Positions 16,507 to 25,471 of a DNA stretch of 64,000 nucleotides are shown here, piece after piece. Below the pieces are notes generated by a model. That model made no database searches. It was not told the DNA's origin and was given only the letters and a program-made list of their open reading frames with translations. Location of the stretch: positions 62,001 to 126,000 of the forward strand of contig NZ_JBKAHK010000001.1 of the NCBI RefSeq assembly GCF_046298265.1. Reading direction: 5' to 3'. Each line of letters opens with the position of its first letter. Position 1 is the stretch's first letter. Origin of the DNA: Gillisia xinjiangensis. Its GTDB lineage: Bacteria > Bacteroidota > Bacteroidia > Flavobacteriales > Flavobacteriaceae. Both the position numbers and the translations under genes were made by a program.

Positions 16507-17433
16507 TTAAAACTTAAGTAAATCATTGGTTTTTTTAACCCCTTCAGCACTTTCTTTTATTTTGGCTTTTTCCGCTTCGTTCAATTCTATTTCAACGATA
16601 CTTTCAATACCATTTTTTCCAAGTATCACCGGTACTCCTATGCAAATATCATTTAATCCATATTCCCCTTCCAGCAAAACAGAACAAGGAAACATTTTTT
16701 GCTGATCACATGCAATTGCCTGTACCAATGATGAAACGGCAGCTCCAGGTGCATACCAGGCACTGGTTCCAAGCAATTTGGTTAAAGTTGCACCTCCTAC
16801 TTTAGTATCTTCGGAAACCTGATCCAGTCTTTCCTGAGATAAAAATGCAGTTACAGGAATAGAATTTCTTGTGGCCATTCTTGTTAAAGGCACCATTCCG
16901 GTATCGCTGTGACCACCTATTACCATTCCATCTACATCTGAAGCTGCACATTCCAAAGCCTCGCTTAATCTGAATTTGAAACGGGCACTATCCAAAGCTC
17001 CTCCCATTCCAATAATCTTGTTTTTAGATAAACCTGTGGTTTTATGCACCAAATATGCCATTGTATCCATAGGGTTACTCACAACTATCATTACGGTATC
17101 CGGAGAATGCTGTATAAGTTTAGAAGAAACATCCTTTACAATCCCGGCATTAATACCTATCAATTCCTCCCTTGTCATTCCCGGTTTTCTTGGAATACCA
17201 CTGGTAATTACCACTACATCACTTCCTGCAGTTTTTGAATAATCATTGGTGCTTCCTGTAATTTTGGAATCGAATCCATTCAGGGTAGCGGTTTGCATTA
17301 AGTCCATTGCTTTTCCTTCTGCAACACCTTCTTTTATATCCAACAATACAATTTCTGAAGCAAAGTCTTTAATTGCAATATATTCTGCACAACTGGCACC
17401 AACTGCACCTGCTCCTACTATGGTAACTTTCAT
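16507..17433 (-). CDS. mdh: Malate dehydrogenase
   Basis: Oxidises malate to oxaloacetate with NAD in the TCA cycle. The 308-residue protein shows the Rossmann loop GAGAVGASCAEY (about 7-18) with the NAD-selecting Asp in VLLDIKEG, the mobile loop RKPGMTREELIGINA with substrate-binding Arg, the second Arg in DSARFKFRLSEAL, and the catalytic His in IGGHSDTGMVP. This is the LDH-like MDH type used by Bacteroidota (about 310 residues). The gltA citrate synthase of the same cycle is at 41384. Confidence 0.95.
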   Translation of the reverse strand: MKVTIVGAGAVGASCAEYIAIKDFASEIVLLDIKEGVAEGKAMDLMQTATLNGFDSKITGSTNDYSKTAGSDVVVITSGIPRKPGMTREELIGINAGIVKDVSSKLIQHSPDTVMIVVSNPMDTMAYLVHKTTGLSKNKIIGMGGALDSARFKFRLSEALECAASDVDGMVIGGHSDTGMVPLTRMATRNSIPVTAFLSQERLDQVSEDTKVGGATLTKLLGTSAWYAPGAAVSSLVQAIACDQQKMFPCSVLLEGEYGLNDICIGVPVILGKNGIESIVEIELNEAEKAKIKESAEGVKKTNDLLKF

Positions 17434-17517
17434 TTTAATTAATTTTAAGGATTATTTATTCTTTTACGTAAAAATACAAATTCAGTAAAGGTTTCTTAAT
17501 AAAAATTGGTTAAAGAA

Positions 17518-18495
17518 TTATTTTATTCGGTAATGAAGTCCAAGATTGGCATTGAATAAACTCCCGGCGGTAAACATGGTGCTCACTTTAAAATTATTGA
17601 AATAATAATTAAAGCCAATGTCTCCTTTAAATTTAGCTTCATTTCCACCTATAGCAGTTAAGGACTGGTTCAAAATTGCAAGACCTGGTCCAGAACCATC
17701 CATTTCATAATCAAACTGGGAATTTGTGACTCCAATTGCACCAAACACTTCAAAGGTGTCATATAACTTGGAACCCATTAACTGAACCAACCATAAGTTA
17801 GCATTTACATCTATCCGGTTTAACTCTGCTATTTGAATATTAACAGGTACAAATGCGTAATCCACCTTAAAGTTACTATAGGTAGCAACAGCTGCGAACT
17901 GAAAATCGTCCGGCCTTGAATATTTAATATACTGATTGAAATTGTGTTTTAAACCTATACCATAGGTGCTGAAACCTACATCATTTACAATTATGGAAGG
18001 TAAATATCTCACAGCAACTTCAGTTCCATAAGGCAAGCCAACGGTTACCTGGGGAAATGGGTGAATCAATACTTTTTTGTTGAGGCCTTCAATAGCATCA
18101 AATGAAAAATTCTGACCGAAAATACTACCTTCAAAAACAGCTTCAGAATCCCCTCCATAAACGGTAGGGAGAAGCGCATTGTTCATTCCCTGTAAGTTTA
18201 AAATTGAAAAATCGCTGTTAGAAGACACTTTGTTCTGTTTGCTCTTGGGTATAAAAAGCGCATTTCCATGTACGGAAAACTCTATGCTCCATTCATCCAT
18301 AGCACTGGCTGAAGAAAACCAACCCGCACTGGATTGAATTGCGGCGCCCTCGGCCCCTGGAGCAGCAAAATTATCTGCAACCAAAAGCATATCATTTATT
18401 AATAATTCCTGATCTGAAGGTGTGGATTGAGCTGTAGTCCTATTACATATAAAGAATAAACATACCACCGGGAAGAATTTAACGTAGTTTCTCAA
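17518..18495 (-). CDS. DUF6588-type secreted protein, probable outer-membrane barrel
   Basis: A secreted envelope protein of unknown role. From the TTG at 18493-18495 it reads LRNYVKFFPVVCLFFICN then TTAQ, a Sec signal peptide, and about 325 residues in all. The mature part has alternating strands and ends NANLGLHYRIK, as in outer-membrane barrels; I recognise it as resembling the DUF6588 family of Bacteroidota. The frame is open up to 18591, but an ATG there would lie inside the gyrB terminator hairpin and before a signal peptide, so the later TTG is preferred. It is between gyrB and mdh on the same strand. Confidence 0.7.
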   Translation of the reverse strand: MRNYVKFFPVVCLFFICNRTTAQSTPSDQELLINDMLLVADNFAAPGAEGAAIQSSAGWFSSASAMDEWSIEFSVHGNALFIPKSKQNKVSSNSDFSILNLQGMNNALLPTVYGGDSEAVFEGSIFGQNFSFDAIEGLNKKVLIHPFPQVTVGLPYGTEVAVRYLPSIIVNDVGFSTYGIGLKHNFNQYIKYSRPDDFQFAAVATYSNFKVDYAFVPVNIQIAELNRIDVNANLWLVQLMGSKLYDTFEVFGAIGVTNSQFDYEMDGSGPGLAILNQSLTAIGGNEAKFKGDIGFNYYFNNFKVSTMFTAGSLFNANLGLHYRIK

Positions 18496-18516
18496 GATTA
18501 TGGGTTTTAGTTTGGG

Positions 18517-18524
18517 TAAAAATA
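18517..18524 (-). promoter_or_regulatory. Weak promoter -7 element of the DUF6588 gene
   Basis: Minus-strand TATTTTTA differs from TAnnTTTG at the last base. It lies 21 bp before the chosen TTG start and after the gyrB terminator, which is why it is noted. Confidence 0.35.
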
Positions 18525-18574
18525 CTAAAAATTCGTTCCTATTATTTAAGGAAAACTTAAATCTATAAAATATC

Positions 18575-18601
18575 ATAAAAAAACCCGCCATAAGACGGGT
18601 T
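18575..18601 (-). terminator. Terminator of gyrB
   Basis: On the minus strand AACCCG pairs with CGGGTT around an 8-nt loop, followed by a run of T (the A-run at 18577-18583 on the plus strand). It lies 18 bp after the gyrB stop. Confidence 0.8.
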
Positions 18602-18618
18602 CTTTGATAAGTTTTATG

Positions 18619-20559
18619 CTAAACATCAATGTTAGCATATACTGCGTTCTTTTCTATAAATTCTCTTCTTGGCGGAACCTCATCCCCCATAAGCATGGAG
18701 AAAATCCTGTCTGCCTCACTACTGTTATCTATGTTAACTTTTCTCAGCTTTCTAAACTCCGGATTCATGGTAGTATCCCATAATTGTTCCGCATTCATCT
18801 CTCCAAGACCTTTATAACGTTGAATTTGCACACTCCCACTAAAGCTTTCTGCTATGGTATCGCGTTCTTTTTCGCTCCAGGCATATTGTTTTTTCTGGCC
18901 CTTTTTTACTAAGTAAAGGGGTGGCGTAGCTATATAAATATGGCCATTCTCCAAAAGTTCCTTCATATACCTATAAAAGAAGGTAAGAATAAGAGTTTCA
19001 ATGTGACTACCATCTACATCGGCATCACACATTATCACCACTTTATGATATCTTAATTTTGATAAATTCAAAGCTTTACTATCTTCTTCAGTACCAATGG
19101 TTACCCCTAAAGCCGTATATATGTTCTTGATCTCTTCATTATCAAAAACCCTATGCCTCATAGCTTTTTCCACATTGAGTATTTTACCCCTTAAGGGTAA
19201 TATAGCCTGAAAATTCCGGTCTCTTCCTTGTTTTGCTGTACCACCTGCCGAATCTCCCTCGACAAGATACACCTCACATTTTTCAGGATCCTGTTCAGAA
19301 CAGTCAGATAATTTCCCAGGTAAACCTCCTATGCTCATCACGGTTTTACGCTGAACCATTTCACGCGCTTTTTTAGCGGCGTGACGAGCCTGGGCAGCAA
19401 GAATCACCTTTTCAACAATTATTTTTGCATCGCCCGGATTTTCCTCCAGGTAATTCTCCAGCATTTCTGAAACTGCCTGAGAAACGGCCGCTGTAACTTC
19501 ACGGTTACCTAATTTAGTTTTGGTTTGACCTTCAAATTGAGGCTCGGCAACTTTTACTGAAATAATAGCGGTAAGCCCTTCACGGAAATCGTCTCCTGCG
19601 ATCTCAAACTTTAACTTATCCAGCATTCCCGAAGCATCGGCATACTTTTTCAAAGTAGTTGTAAGTCCCCTTCTGAAGCCGGCAAGGTGTGTCCCACCCT
19701 CGTGCGTGTTAATATTATTCACATAAGAATGAAGGTTTTCGTTGAAGGAAGTGTTATAAACCATAGCCACCTCAACAGGGATATCGTTTTTTTCCCCTTC
19801 CATAGAAATCACATCCTTGATAATAGATTCCCTGTTTCCATCCAAATACCGGATAAATTCTTTTAAACCTTCATCTGAATGAAATGTTTCTGTTGGAATC
19901 GTACCATCTTCAGCTTCCAACCGCTCATCGGTTAAATAAATGGTGATCCCTTTATTTAAAAATGACAATTCCCGCATCCTGCTGGCAAGGGTATCATAGT
20001 TAAAATCTATTGTTTGTTCGAAAATACTTGGATCCGGCTTAAAAGTAATCACGGTACCTGCAAGATCGGTTTCACCTACAGATCTCACGGGATAGAGTGG
20101 CTTCCCTAATTCATATTCCTGCTCCCAAATTACTCCATCGCGATAAACAGTAGCCGTTAAATGCTCTGAAAGCGCATTCACACAACTTACACCTACACCG
20201 TGCAAACCTCCTGAAACCTTGTAGGAGTCTTTATCGAACTTACCTCCGGCACCTATCTTGGTCATTACAACCTCAAGCGCAGAAACACCTTCTTTCTTAT
20301 GAAGATCTACCGGTATTCCCCGTCCATTATCTTCAGTCCTTACAGAACCATCTTTTTGAATTGTAATTTTAATAATGTCACAGTGCCCGGCCATGGCCTC
20401 ATCTATAGAATTATCCACCACTTCATACACCAGGTGATGCAAACCTCTTATACCGGTATCTCCAATATACATAGAAGGCCGCATGCGCACATGCTCCATT
20501 CCTTCCAGCGCCTGAATACTATCTGCGGAATAACTGTTTTTCTTCGCTTCTTCGCTCAT
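18619..20559 (-). CDS. gyrB: DNA gyrase subunit B
   Basis: The ATPase subunit of gyrase, which with GyrA introduces negative supercoils. The 646-residue protein has the GHKL ATPase motifs VVDNSIDEA, DNGRGIPVD and GGLHGVGVSCVNALS, the transducer domain, and the TOPRIM motifs EGDSAGG and the DADVDGSHI metal site, ending with the QRYKGLGEMNAEQLWDTTM region. The length matches the short (non-enterobacterial) GyrB form of about 640. The RYKGLGEM and YSADSIQALEG features fit GyrB rather than ParE. A -7 element is at 20598-20605. Confidence 0.95.
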   Translation of the reverse strand: MSEEAKKNSYSADSIQALEGMEHVRMRPSMYIGDTGIRGLHHLVYEVVDNSIDEAMAGHCDIIKITIQKDGSVRTEDNGRGIPVDLHKKEGVSALEVVMTKIGAGGKFDKDSYKVSGGLHGVGVSCVNALSEHLTATVYRDGVIWEQEYELGKPLYPVRSVGETDLAGTVITFKPDPSIFEQTIDFNYDTLASRMRELSFLNKGITIYLTDERLEAEDGTIPTETFHSDEGLKEFIRYLDGNRESIIKDVISMEGEKNDIPVEVAMVYNTSFNENLHSYVNNINTHEGGTHLAGFRRGLTTTLKKYADASGMLDKLKFEIAGDDFREGLTAIISVKVAEPQFEGQTKTKLGNREVTAAVSQAVSEMLENYLEENPGDAKIIVEKVILAAQARHAAKKAREMVQRKTVMSIGGLPGKLSDCSEQDPEKCEVYLVEGDSAGGTAKQGRDRNFQAILPLRGKILNVEKAMRHRVFDNEEIKNIYTALGVTIGTEEDSKALNLSKLRYHKVVIMCDADVDGSHIETLILTFFYRYMKELLENGHIYIATPPLYLVKKGQKKQYAWSEKERDTIAESFSGSVQIQRYKGLGEMNAEQLWDTTMNPEFRKLRKVNIDNSSEADRIFSMLMGDEVPPRREFIEKNAVYANIDV

Positions 20560-20597
20560 ATATAACTCTGTTAAATTTCATGATTTCATATAACAAA

Positions 20598-20605
20598 CAA
20601 ATATA
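20598..20605 (-). promoter_or_regulatory. Promoter -7 element of gyrB
   Basis: Minus-strand TATATTTG, 38 bp before the gyrB start. No clear -33 TTTG is visible. Supercoiling control cannot be judged from sequence. Confidence 0.5.
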
Positions 20606-20699
20606 AGAAAACCCCTACTCCTATTAGTCTGAAGCGCTTCATAATACACTTAAGTTATTAACAATTTGTGTAAAAACATCGCTTTTATACTTCGGCTTT

Positions 20700-22316
20700 T
20701 TAATTCGTCAACCCTACACCTGAAAGGCTGTTTTTAGCGATATGTGTGGAATTAGCCCTTCCGCTGGGATCTTTATCTTCCTGCCATTTTGGGGTCCATG
20801 TTTTAACAGAATTTGCCGCACTTTCCTGTGGAAAAAATCCTTGAAAAATTTCCCTGTAAAAATAAGCTTCTTTGGTTTTTGGAGTGTTAACAGGATATTT
20901 GGAGGAAGCAGTATCTAACTCTACATCACTCACTTTTGATGATGCATAAGCTATCAACCCATCTATCCAGCTATATCCAACTCCATCACTAAATTGCTCC
21001 TTTTGTCTCCATAAGACCTCATCGGGTAAAAAAGGAGTTTCAGGTGTATCAAATGCCTTTCTCAAAATATACTTTTCTATCCCGGAATGGGTTACTGGCA
21101 TTTTATGCTCCGGGGCGATCTCCATGGCGGTCTTTAAAAAAGCTTTGTCCAAAAATGGAACCCTAGCCTCTATTCCATGGGCCATCGTAGATTTATCGGC
21201 CCTTAAACAATCTGCGGTAGATAATCGTCTCACTCTTCTTATGGTTTCTTTTTGAAAGGCTTCTGCAGATGGTGCATTTTTAAAGTATAAATAACCACCA
21301 AAAATCTCATCGGCTCCTTCTCCCGAAAGCACCACTTTAATCCCTTTTTCAGCAATAGCTTTTGAAAGGAAATACATAGGAGTACTTGCCCTAATGGAAG
21401 TAACATCATAGGTTTCCAAATGCCAGATAAGTTTTTTGATTATTTCGATTCCTTCCTCAACAGTGAAGTGAATTTCGTGATGTTCGGTTTTAAGGAACTT
21501 GGCAACTTTTCTTGCCGCGATCAAATCCGGAGCATCCGCGTCAAGCCCGATGGAGAAAGAATGAAGTTTTTTTCCCTGCCCCTTCAAAACCCTTGCGGCG
21601 ATGGAAGAAGTTAGGGAAGAGTCCAATCCTCCGCTCAATAATACCCCTAAAGGAACATCGGCCATCAACCGCTTTTTTGTGGCTTCTACAAGTGCCTCTC
21701 TAAGCTTTTTGAGATCTGCTTCCTTCTTACATTTTTCATCCCGATACCATTCCGGCTTGAAATATTGAACAAAACCGGTAGCAGGTGTGTAATAATACCC
21801 AGGAGGGAAAGCTTCAAAACTAACACATTGATCTGCCAGAACTTTCATCTCACTTGCAAACCACAAGGCCCCCTCCTTATCTTTACCATAATATAAAGGC
21901 TTTACCCCGATTGGATCACGGGCAGCGATAAAATCCTTCCCGTCTACTACTACAAAGGCAAAATCCCCATCTAGTTTTTCAAGGAAACCATATCCGTATT
22001 TTTCATATAAATGGACAATAACTTCTGAATCCCCTGTTGTTCTGAAGGTGTGGTCTTTCAATTCATTCTCTTTAAGAGATTGGTAGTTATATATTTCCCC
22101 ATTATGGATCATCCAGGCTGTTGAAGTTCCCTGAATTGGTTGTATTCCGGTATTAATATCCATAATGGCCAGCCTTTCATGACTCAAAATCGCTCCTGAT
22201 TCTGTAATATGAAAATCACTTTCATCCGGGCCACGGTGACTCATCCTTTTCGATAACATCTTTAGGCTTTGCGCTTCGGCCTCTTTTTTTCCGATAATTG
22301 CTAAAATTCCGCACAT
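20700..22316 (-). CDS. asnB: Asparagine synthase (glutamine-hydrolysing)
   Basis: Makes asparagine from aspartate, ATP and glutamine. From ATG 22314-22316 the 538-residue protein begins MCGILAII, exposing the catalytic Cys2 of the class II glutaminase domain, with RMSHRGPDESD, LAIMDINTGIQPI and NGEIYN following. The synthase domain has the PP-loop LLSGGLDSSL and VVLSGEGADEIFGGY. An in-frame start 57 bp upstream exists, but it would bury Cys2 and inactivate the glutaminase, so it is rejected. E. coli AsnB has 554 residues. Confidence 0.95.
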   Translation of the reverse strand: MCGILAIIGKKEAEAQSLKMLSKRMSHRGPDESDFHITESGAILSHERLAIMDINTGIQPIQGTSTAWMIHNGEIYNYQSLKENELKDHTFRTTGDSEVIVHLYEKYGYGFLEKLDGDFAFVVVDGKDFIAARDPIGVKPLYYGKDKEGALWFASEMKVLADQCVSFEAFPPGYYYTPATGFVQYFKPEWYRDEKCKKEADLKKLREALVEATKKRLMADVPLGVLLSGGLDSSLTSSIAARVLKGQGKKLHSFSIGLDADAPDLIAARKVAKFLKTEHHEIHFTVEEGIEIIKKLIWHLETYDVTSIRASTPMYFLSKAIAEKGIKVVLSGEGADEIFGGYLYFKNAPSAEAFQKETIRRVRRLSTADCLRADKSTMAHGIEARVPFLDKAFLKTAMEIAPEHKMPVTHSGIEKYILRKAFDTPETPFLPDEVLWRQKEQFSDGVGYSWIDGLIAYASSKVSDVELDTASSKYPVNTPKTKEAYFYREIFQGFFPQESAANSVKTWTPKWQEDKDPSGRANSTHIAKNSLSGVGLTN

Positions 22317-22619
22317 AATAATTGCTTTTAATTGAAAGCCAAAAATGCTAATATTAATTTCATTATAAAACACAATAAATCATTTTAGTTATATTTATAA
22401 ACTAAAAAACGCAATATAACAACCAATAGAAATTTAATAATAGCTAAAAATGCCTGAATACATTTCAAATGAAATTAGCTGCTTGAATTGCTCATATAAA
22501 AACATTGAAATCCCTATAGATAAAACTTCGAGTTTTAACATATTTTAAATACTTCATTAACATCTGTACAAAAGCCTAAACAGTACCTTTAGGCAGAATA
22601 TTAAAAAATAAAAAGTATT
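22317..22619. other. AT-rich divergent intergenic region between asnB and the DUF2911 gene
   Basis: This 303-bp stretch has no supportable gene. It contains a perfect inverted repeat TTTTAGTT-N9-AACTAAAA (22383-22407), about 70 bp upstream of asnB, and the promoter-centred inverted repeat at 22574-22594. A 32-codon open frame at 22450-22548 has no supporting features. Confidence 0.7.
22574..22594 (+). promoter_or_regulatory. Inverted repeat over the probable promoter of the DUF2911 gene
   Basis: GCCTAAA and TTTAGGC form a perfect 7-bp inverted repeat with a 7-nt spacer. Its right half contains TACCTTTA (22584-22591), a near match to TAnnTTTG, 28 bp before the ATG. This could be an operator or a leader hairpin. 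Confidence 0.4.
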
Positions 22620-23186
22620 ATGAAACACCTATTTTTAATAGCATTAGTAGCAATGTTTTCATTTCAAAGCAATTCGTTCGCTCAGGAAACAGAAAAACCA
22701 AAAGAAATTCCAAATTTCTCAAAATTGGATGCCAGCCCAATGGATTTGGTAATTTATAAAAATCAGAATGACGAGGTAATCGCAAGAGTAATTTATAGCC
22801 GGCCACAAGCAAGAGATCGGGAAATTTTCGGAAAACTGGTACCTTACGGAGAGGTATGGCGCACAGGAGCCAATGAGTCTACTGAGCTTACATTATATAA
22901 AGATATGAAAGTTGGGGATGCAGAAGTTAAAGCAGGAACCTATTCCATATATACGGTTCCGCAGGAAAATGAATGGACTGTAATTTTAAACAACGATGTT
23001 CACACCTGGGGTGCATATTCTTATACCGATAAAAAAGATCAAGTTCGTATAAAAGTTCCTGTTAGAAATTCTCCTACAACTATCGAAGCCTTTTCTATGG
23101 CTTTTGTTCCAGGGGAAAATGGAGCCGATTTATTAATGGGCTGGGATAACAAATATGTTGAAATCCCTTTTAAAGCTATAAATTAA
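22620..23186 (+). CDS. DUF2911-family periplasmic protein
   Basis: A 188-residue exported protein: Sec signal peptide MKHLFLIALVAMFSF with cleavage near FAQ (residues 20-22), then a DUF2911 domain with VIYSRPQARDREIFGKLVPYGEVWRTGANESTEL, KAGTYSIYTVPQENEWTVILN and AFSMAFVP spread along the chain. DUF2911 proteins are common in Bacteroidota and have no established activity. The gene stands alone, with an operator-like repeat upstream and a strong terminator downstream. Confidence 0.88.
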   Translation: MKHLFLIALVAMFSFQSNSFAQETEKPKEIPNFSKLDASPMDLVIYKNQNDEVIARVIYSRPQARDREIFGKLVPYGEVWRTGANESTELTLYKDMKVGDAEVKAGTYSIYTVPQENEWTVILNNDVHTWGAYSYTDKKDQVRIKVPVRNSPTTIEAFSMAFVPGENGADLLMGWDNKYVEIPFKAIN

Positions 23187-23246
23187 GAGGATTTATCGGT
23201 TTTTTGAAATAAAAATCTCGGGCAATTAAAATCCTTAATGAAGGAT

Positions 23247-23291
23247 AAAAGCAGTTAAAAGTTCATTTGTTTGACTTTTAACTGCTTTTTT
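23247..23291. terminator. Bidirectional terminator between the DUF2911 gene and queE
   Basis: AAAAGCAGTTAAAAGT and ACTTTTAACTGCTTTT form a 16-bp perfect stem with an 11-nt loop, flanked by A- and T-runs. It touches the queE stop codon at 23291-23293. Confidence 0.9.
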
Positions 23292-23923
23292 TATGGGATA
23301 TTAAGATATTTATGGGTTTGAAGAGAGACTTTCCACCTGGGATTTTTCATAACGTAATCTACGATCAAGGGGATCATCTTATCTCTTTTACTCCATTCCG
23401 GCTGAAGATATAAAATACAATTTTCATTAACCTTATCCGCCTGTTCCTCTGCGAATTTAAGGTCATGTACGTTAAAAACAATCACCTTAAGTTCGTTGGC
23501 TACTTCGTATATTTCGGGTGTGGGCAATTTTATTTTCTTTGGAGAAAGGCATATCCAGTCCCAGGTACCAGTTAATTTATAGGCTCCGGAAGTTTCGATG
23601 TGAATTTGACAACCTTGTTTTTTAAGCAATTGGGTTAAAGGACCCATATCCCAGGTTAAAGGCTCTCCACCTGTGACCACAATAGTTTTACTGTACTCAA
23701 CAGCTTGTTCAATTATTTCGCCTATAGCGGTTGGAGGATGCAGGTCTGCATTCCAGCTTTCTTTAACATCACACCAGTGGCATCCTACATCACAGCCTCC
23801 TATCCTAATAAAATAAGCTGCCGTTCCCTTATGAAATCCTTCCCCCTGAATGGTATAAAAAGCCTCCATTAAAGGCAGCATGATTCCCTCATCCACCAAT
23901 GCCTGTTTCTCTTGTGTAATCAT
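23291..23923 (-). CDS. queE: 7-carboxy-7-deazaguanine synthase (radical SAM)
   Basis: Converts 6-carboxytetrahydropterin to 7-carboxy-7-deazaguanine in preQ0/queuosine synthesis. The 210-residue protein has the FYTIQGEGFHKGTAAYFIR start of QueE and the radical-SAM cluster motif CDVGCHWC (CX3CX2C), then VVTGGEPLTW and HIETSGAYKL. A TTG nine bases further upstream is in frame, but it is part of the -7 element TATCTTTG, so the ATG at 23921-23923 is chosen. FolE at 9178 could supply the same pathway. Other que genes are not in the window. Confidence 0.93.
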   Translation of the reverse strand: MITQEKQALVDEGIMLPLMEAFYTIQGEGFHKGTAAYFIRIGGCDVGCHWCDVKESWNADLHPPTAIGEIIEQAVEYSKTIVVTGGEPLTWDMGPLTQLLKKQGCQIHIETSGAYKLTGTWDWICLSPKKIKLPTPEIYEVANELKVIVFNVHDLKFAEEQADKVNENCILYLQPEWSKRDKMIPLIVDYVMKNPRWKVSLQTHKYLNIP

Positions 23924-23929
23924 AGCGTG

Positions 23930-23937
23930 CAAAGATA
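23930..23937 (-). promoter_or_regulatory. Promoter -7 element of queE, almost touching the start codon
   Basis: Minus-strand TATCTTTG lies only 6 bp before the queE ATG, so the transcript should start within a few bases of the start codon (near 23925). No riboswitch can therefore fit in a leader made from this promoter. Confidence 0.6.
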
Positions 23938-24101
23938 AGGAAACTTAAAGACCCACATCATACTATAATCAAATTTAGGAAAGCCCTTAAAAAGTTCATC
24001 TTATCCCGAAATAGCCTCCTGAAGATTCAAAATTTTCCTTTAATTTGAAAGGATCTATAAAACCAGTATTTCAAAAGAAGCTGTTTAACAAATACCCCGG
24101 A

Positions 24102-25400
24102 ATGAAAAACCTGTTTATTATATTATTTTCCAGTTTATTTTTGATATCCTGTTCTTCTGCGAAAAAATTAAACCGGCAATTAAACCAACAGTTTAAGGCT
24201 GAAGTTTTTGTGCAAAGTTTCACCGGTTTTATGATTTACGATCCCGTGAAGAAAAAAACACTCTATGATTTTAATTCTCAGAAATATTTCACTCCCGCCT
24301 CCAACATCAAATTGCTCACTTTTTACGCCGGATTAAAAGTGTTGGAAGATTCCATTCCGGCATTGAAATACGTGGTGAAAAATGATTCCCTGGTTTTTTG
24401 GGGAACCGGAGATCCTTCATTTTTATATTCAGAATTACCGGAATCCAAAGTTTTAAGCTTTCTGAAAAACAGAAAAGAAAATTTATATTATCTCCCTCCT
24501 GTTTTTACCGAAGAACATTTTGGACCCGGATGGGCCTGGGACGATTACAACGCTTATTATTCTGTGGAACGATCTGCATTTCCTATTTATGGAAATTATG
24601 CGGTTTTTGAATTTTTCCCGGGAGATTCAATTCCTGTGAGTTTACCTGGAAGTTTCAAAAGAAATTTAATACCCGGTCAGGAAAATTCAAACCGCATTCG
24701 AAGGTCCCTGGAAAAAAACACATTTCTATACAAGCCCTTTACAGGATCCGAAGGTTTTACCCAAATTGTTCCCTTCAAAACTTCAGATGAATTATTTGCG
24801 GAATTGCTAAGCGATACGCTCCAAAAACCTATTGAGATCCTTAAAATAAGGCCGGAAGATCTTTCTGAGACAAAAACTGTTTTCAGCATAGCTTCAGACA
24901 GTCTTTACAAACAAATGCTGCAACAAAGCGATAATTTTTTGGCTGAGCAAACCCTGCTTATGGTTGCCGGAAAAATTTCAGACAGCCTAAAAACCGATAT
25001 CGCCATTTCTCATATCCTGGAGCAACACTTAAATGATCTCCCGGATAAACCCAACTGGGTAGATGGATCCGGATTGTCCAGGTATAATCTTATCACTCCC
25101 CGCAATATGGTTTTCCTATTGCAGGAAATTGCTGAAATTGTACCTTCCCAAAGGCTATTTTCACTTTTGCCCGCCGGAGGAAGATCCGGCACCCTCCAAA
25201 ACTCATATTTGGCCAAGGAACCGTACATTTTCTCAAAAACAGGAACTTTAAGGAACAATCACGCTTTAAGCGGATTCCTGAAAACCAAAAGCGGAAAGAT
25301 TTTGATATTCAGCTTTATGAATAATAATTACCCGAATTCTTCGGCAGAAATTAAAAAACAAATGGAGATTATTCTGAAAGGTATTCATGAAAATTATTGA
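24102..25400 (+). CDS. dacB: D-Ala-D-Ala carboxypeptidase/endopeptidase, PBP4 (S13) family lipoprotein
   Basis: A peptidoglycan DD-carboxypeptidase/endopeptidase. From ATG 24102 it has 432 residues and a lipoprotein signal with lipobox LISC (Cys17). The penicillin-binding motifs are SNIK (67-70) in TPASNIKLLTF, SDN in QQSDNFLAEQ, and KTG in FSKTGTLRNNHALSGF near the end. An in-frame TTG at 24045 would add 19 residues before the signal peptide and is rejected. Most PBP4 proteins are soluble periplasmic, so anchoring by a lipid is worth noting. It is 71 bp upstream of another peptidoglycan enzyme gene. Confidence 0.88.
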   Translation: MKNLFIILFSSLFLISCSSAKKLNRQLNQQFKAEVFVQSFTGFMIYDPVKKKTLYDFNSQKYFTPASNIKLLTFYAGLKVLEDSIPALKYVVKNDSLVFWGTGDPSFLYSELPESKVLSFLKNRKENLYYLPPVFTEEHFGPGWAWDDYNAYYSVERSAFPIYGNYAVFEFFPGDSIPVSLPGSFKRNLIPGQENSNRIRRSLEKNTFLYKPFTGSEGFTQIVPFKTSDELFAELLSDTLQKPIEILKIRPEDLSETKTVFSIASDSLYKQMLQQSDNFLAEQTLLMVAGKISDSLKTDIAISHILEQHLNDLPDKPNWVDGSGLSRYNLITPRNMVFLLQEIAEIVPSQRLFSLLPAGGRSGTLQNSYLAKEPYIFSKTGTLRNNHALSGFLKTKSGKILIFSFMNNNYPNSSAEIKKQMEIILKGIHENY

Positions 25401-25471
25401 TATTTCAAGTCTGTGTTGAAAGCACTTCCAATAATTAAGGCACCTATATTTCAAATAAAAAACAGCGAAAA

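Noticed and set aside
22450..22548. 32-codon open frame upstream of the DUF2911 gene
   Set aside because: It contains two Cys and an ATG but no other support; AT-rich spacers often contain such frames.
23924..24044. preQ1 riboswitch upstream of queE
   Set aside because: The -7 element lies 6 bp from the start codon, leaving no room for an RNA leader, and no preQ1 aptamer-like sequence was seen.
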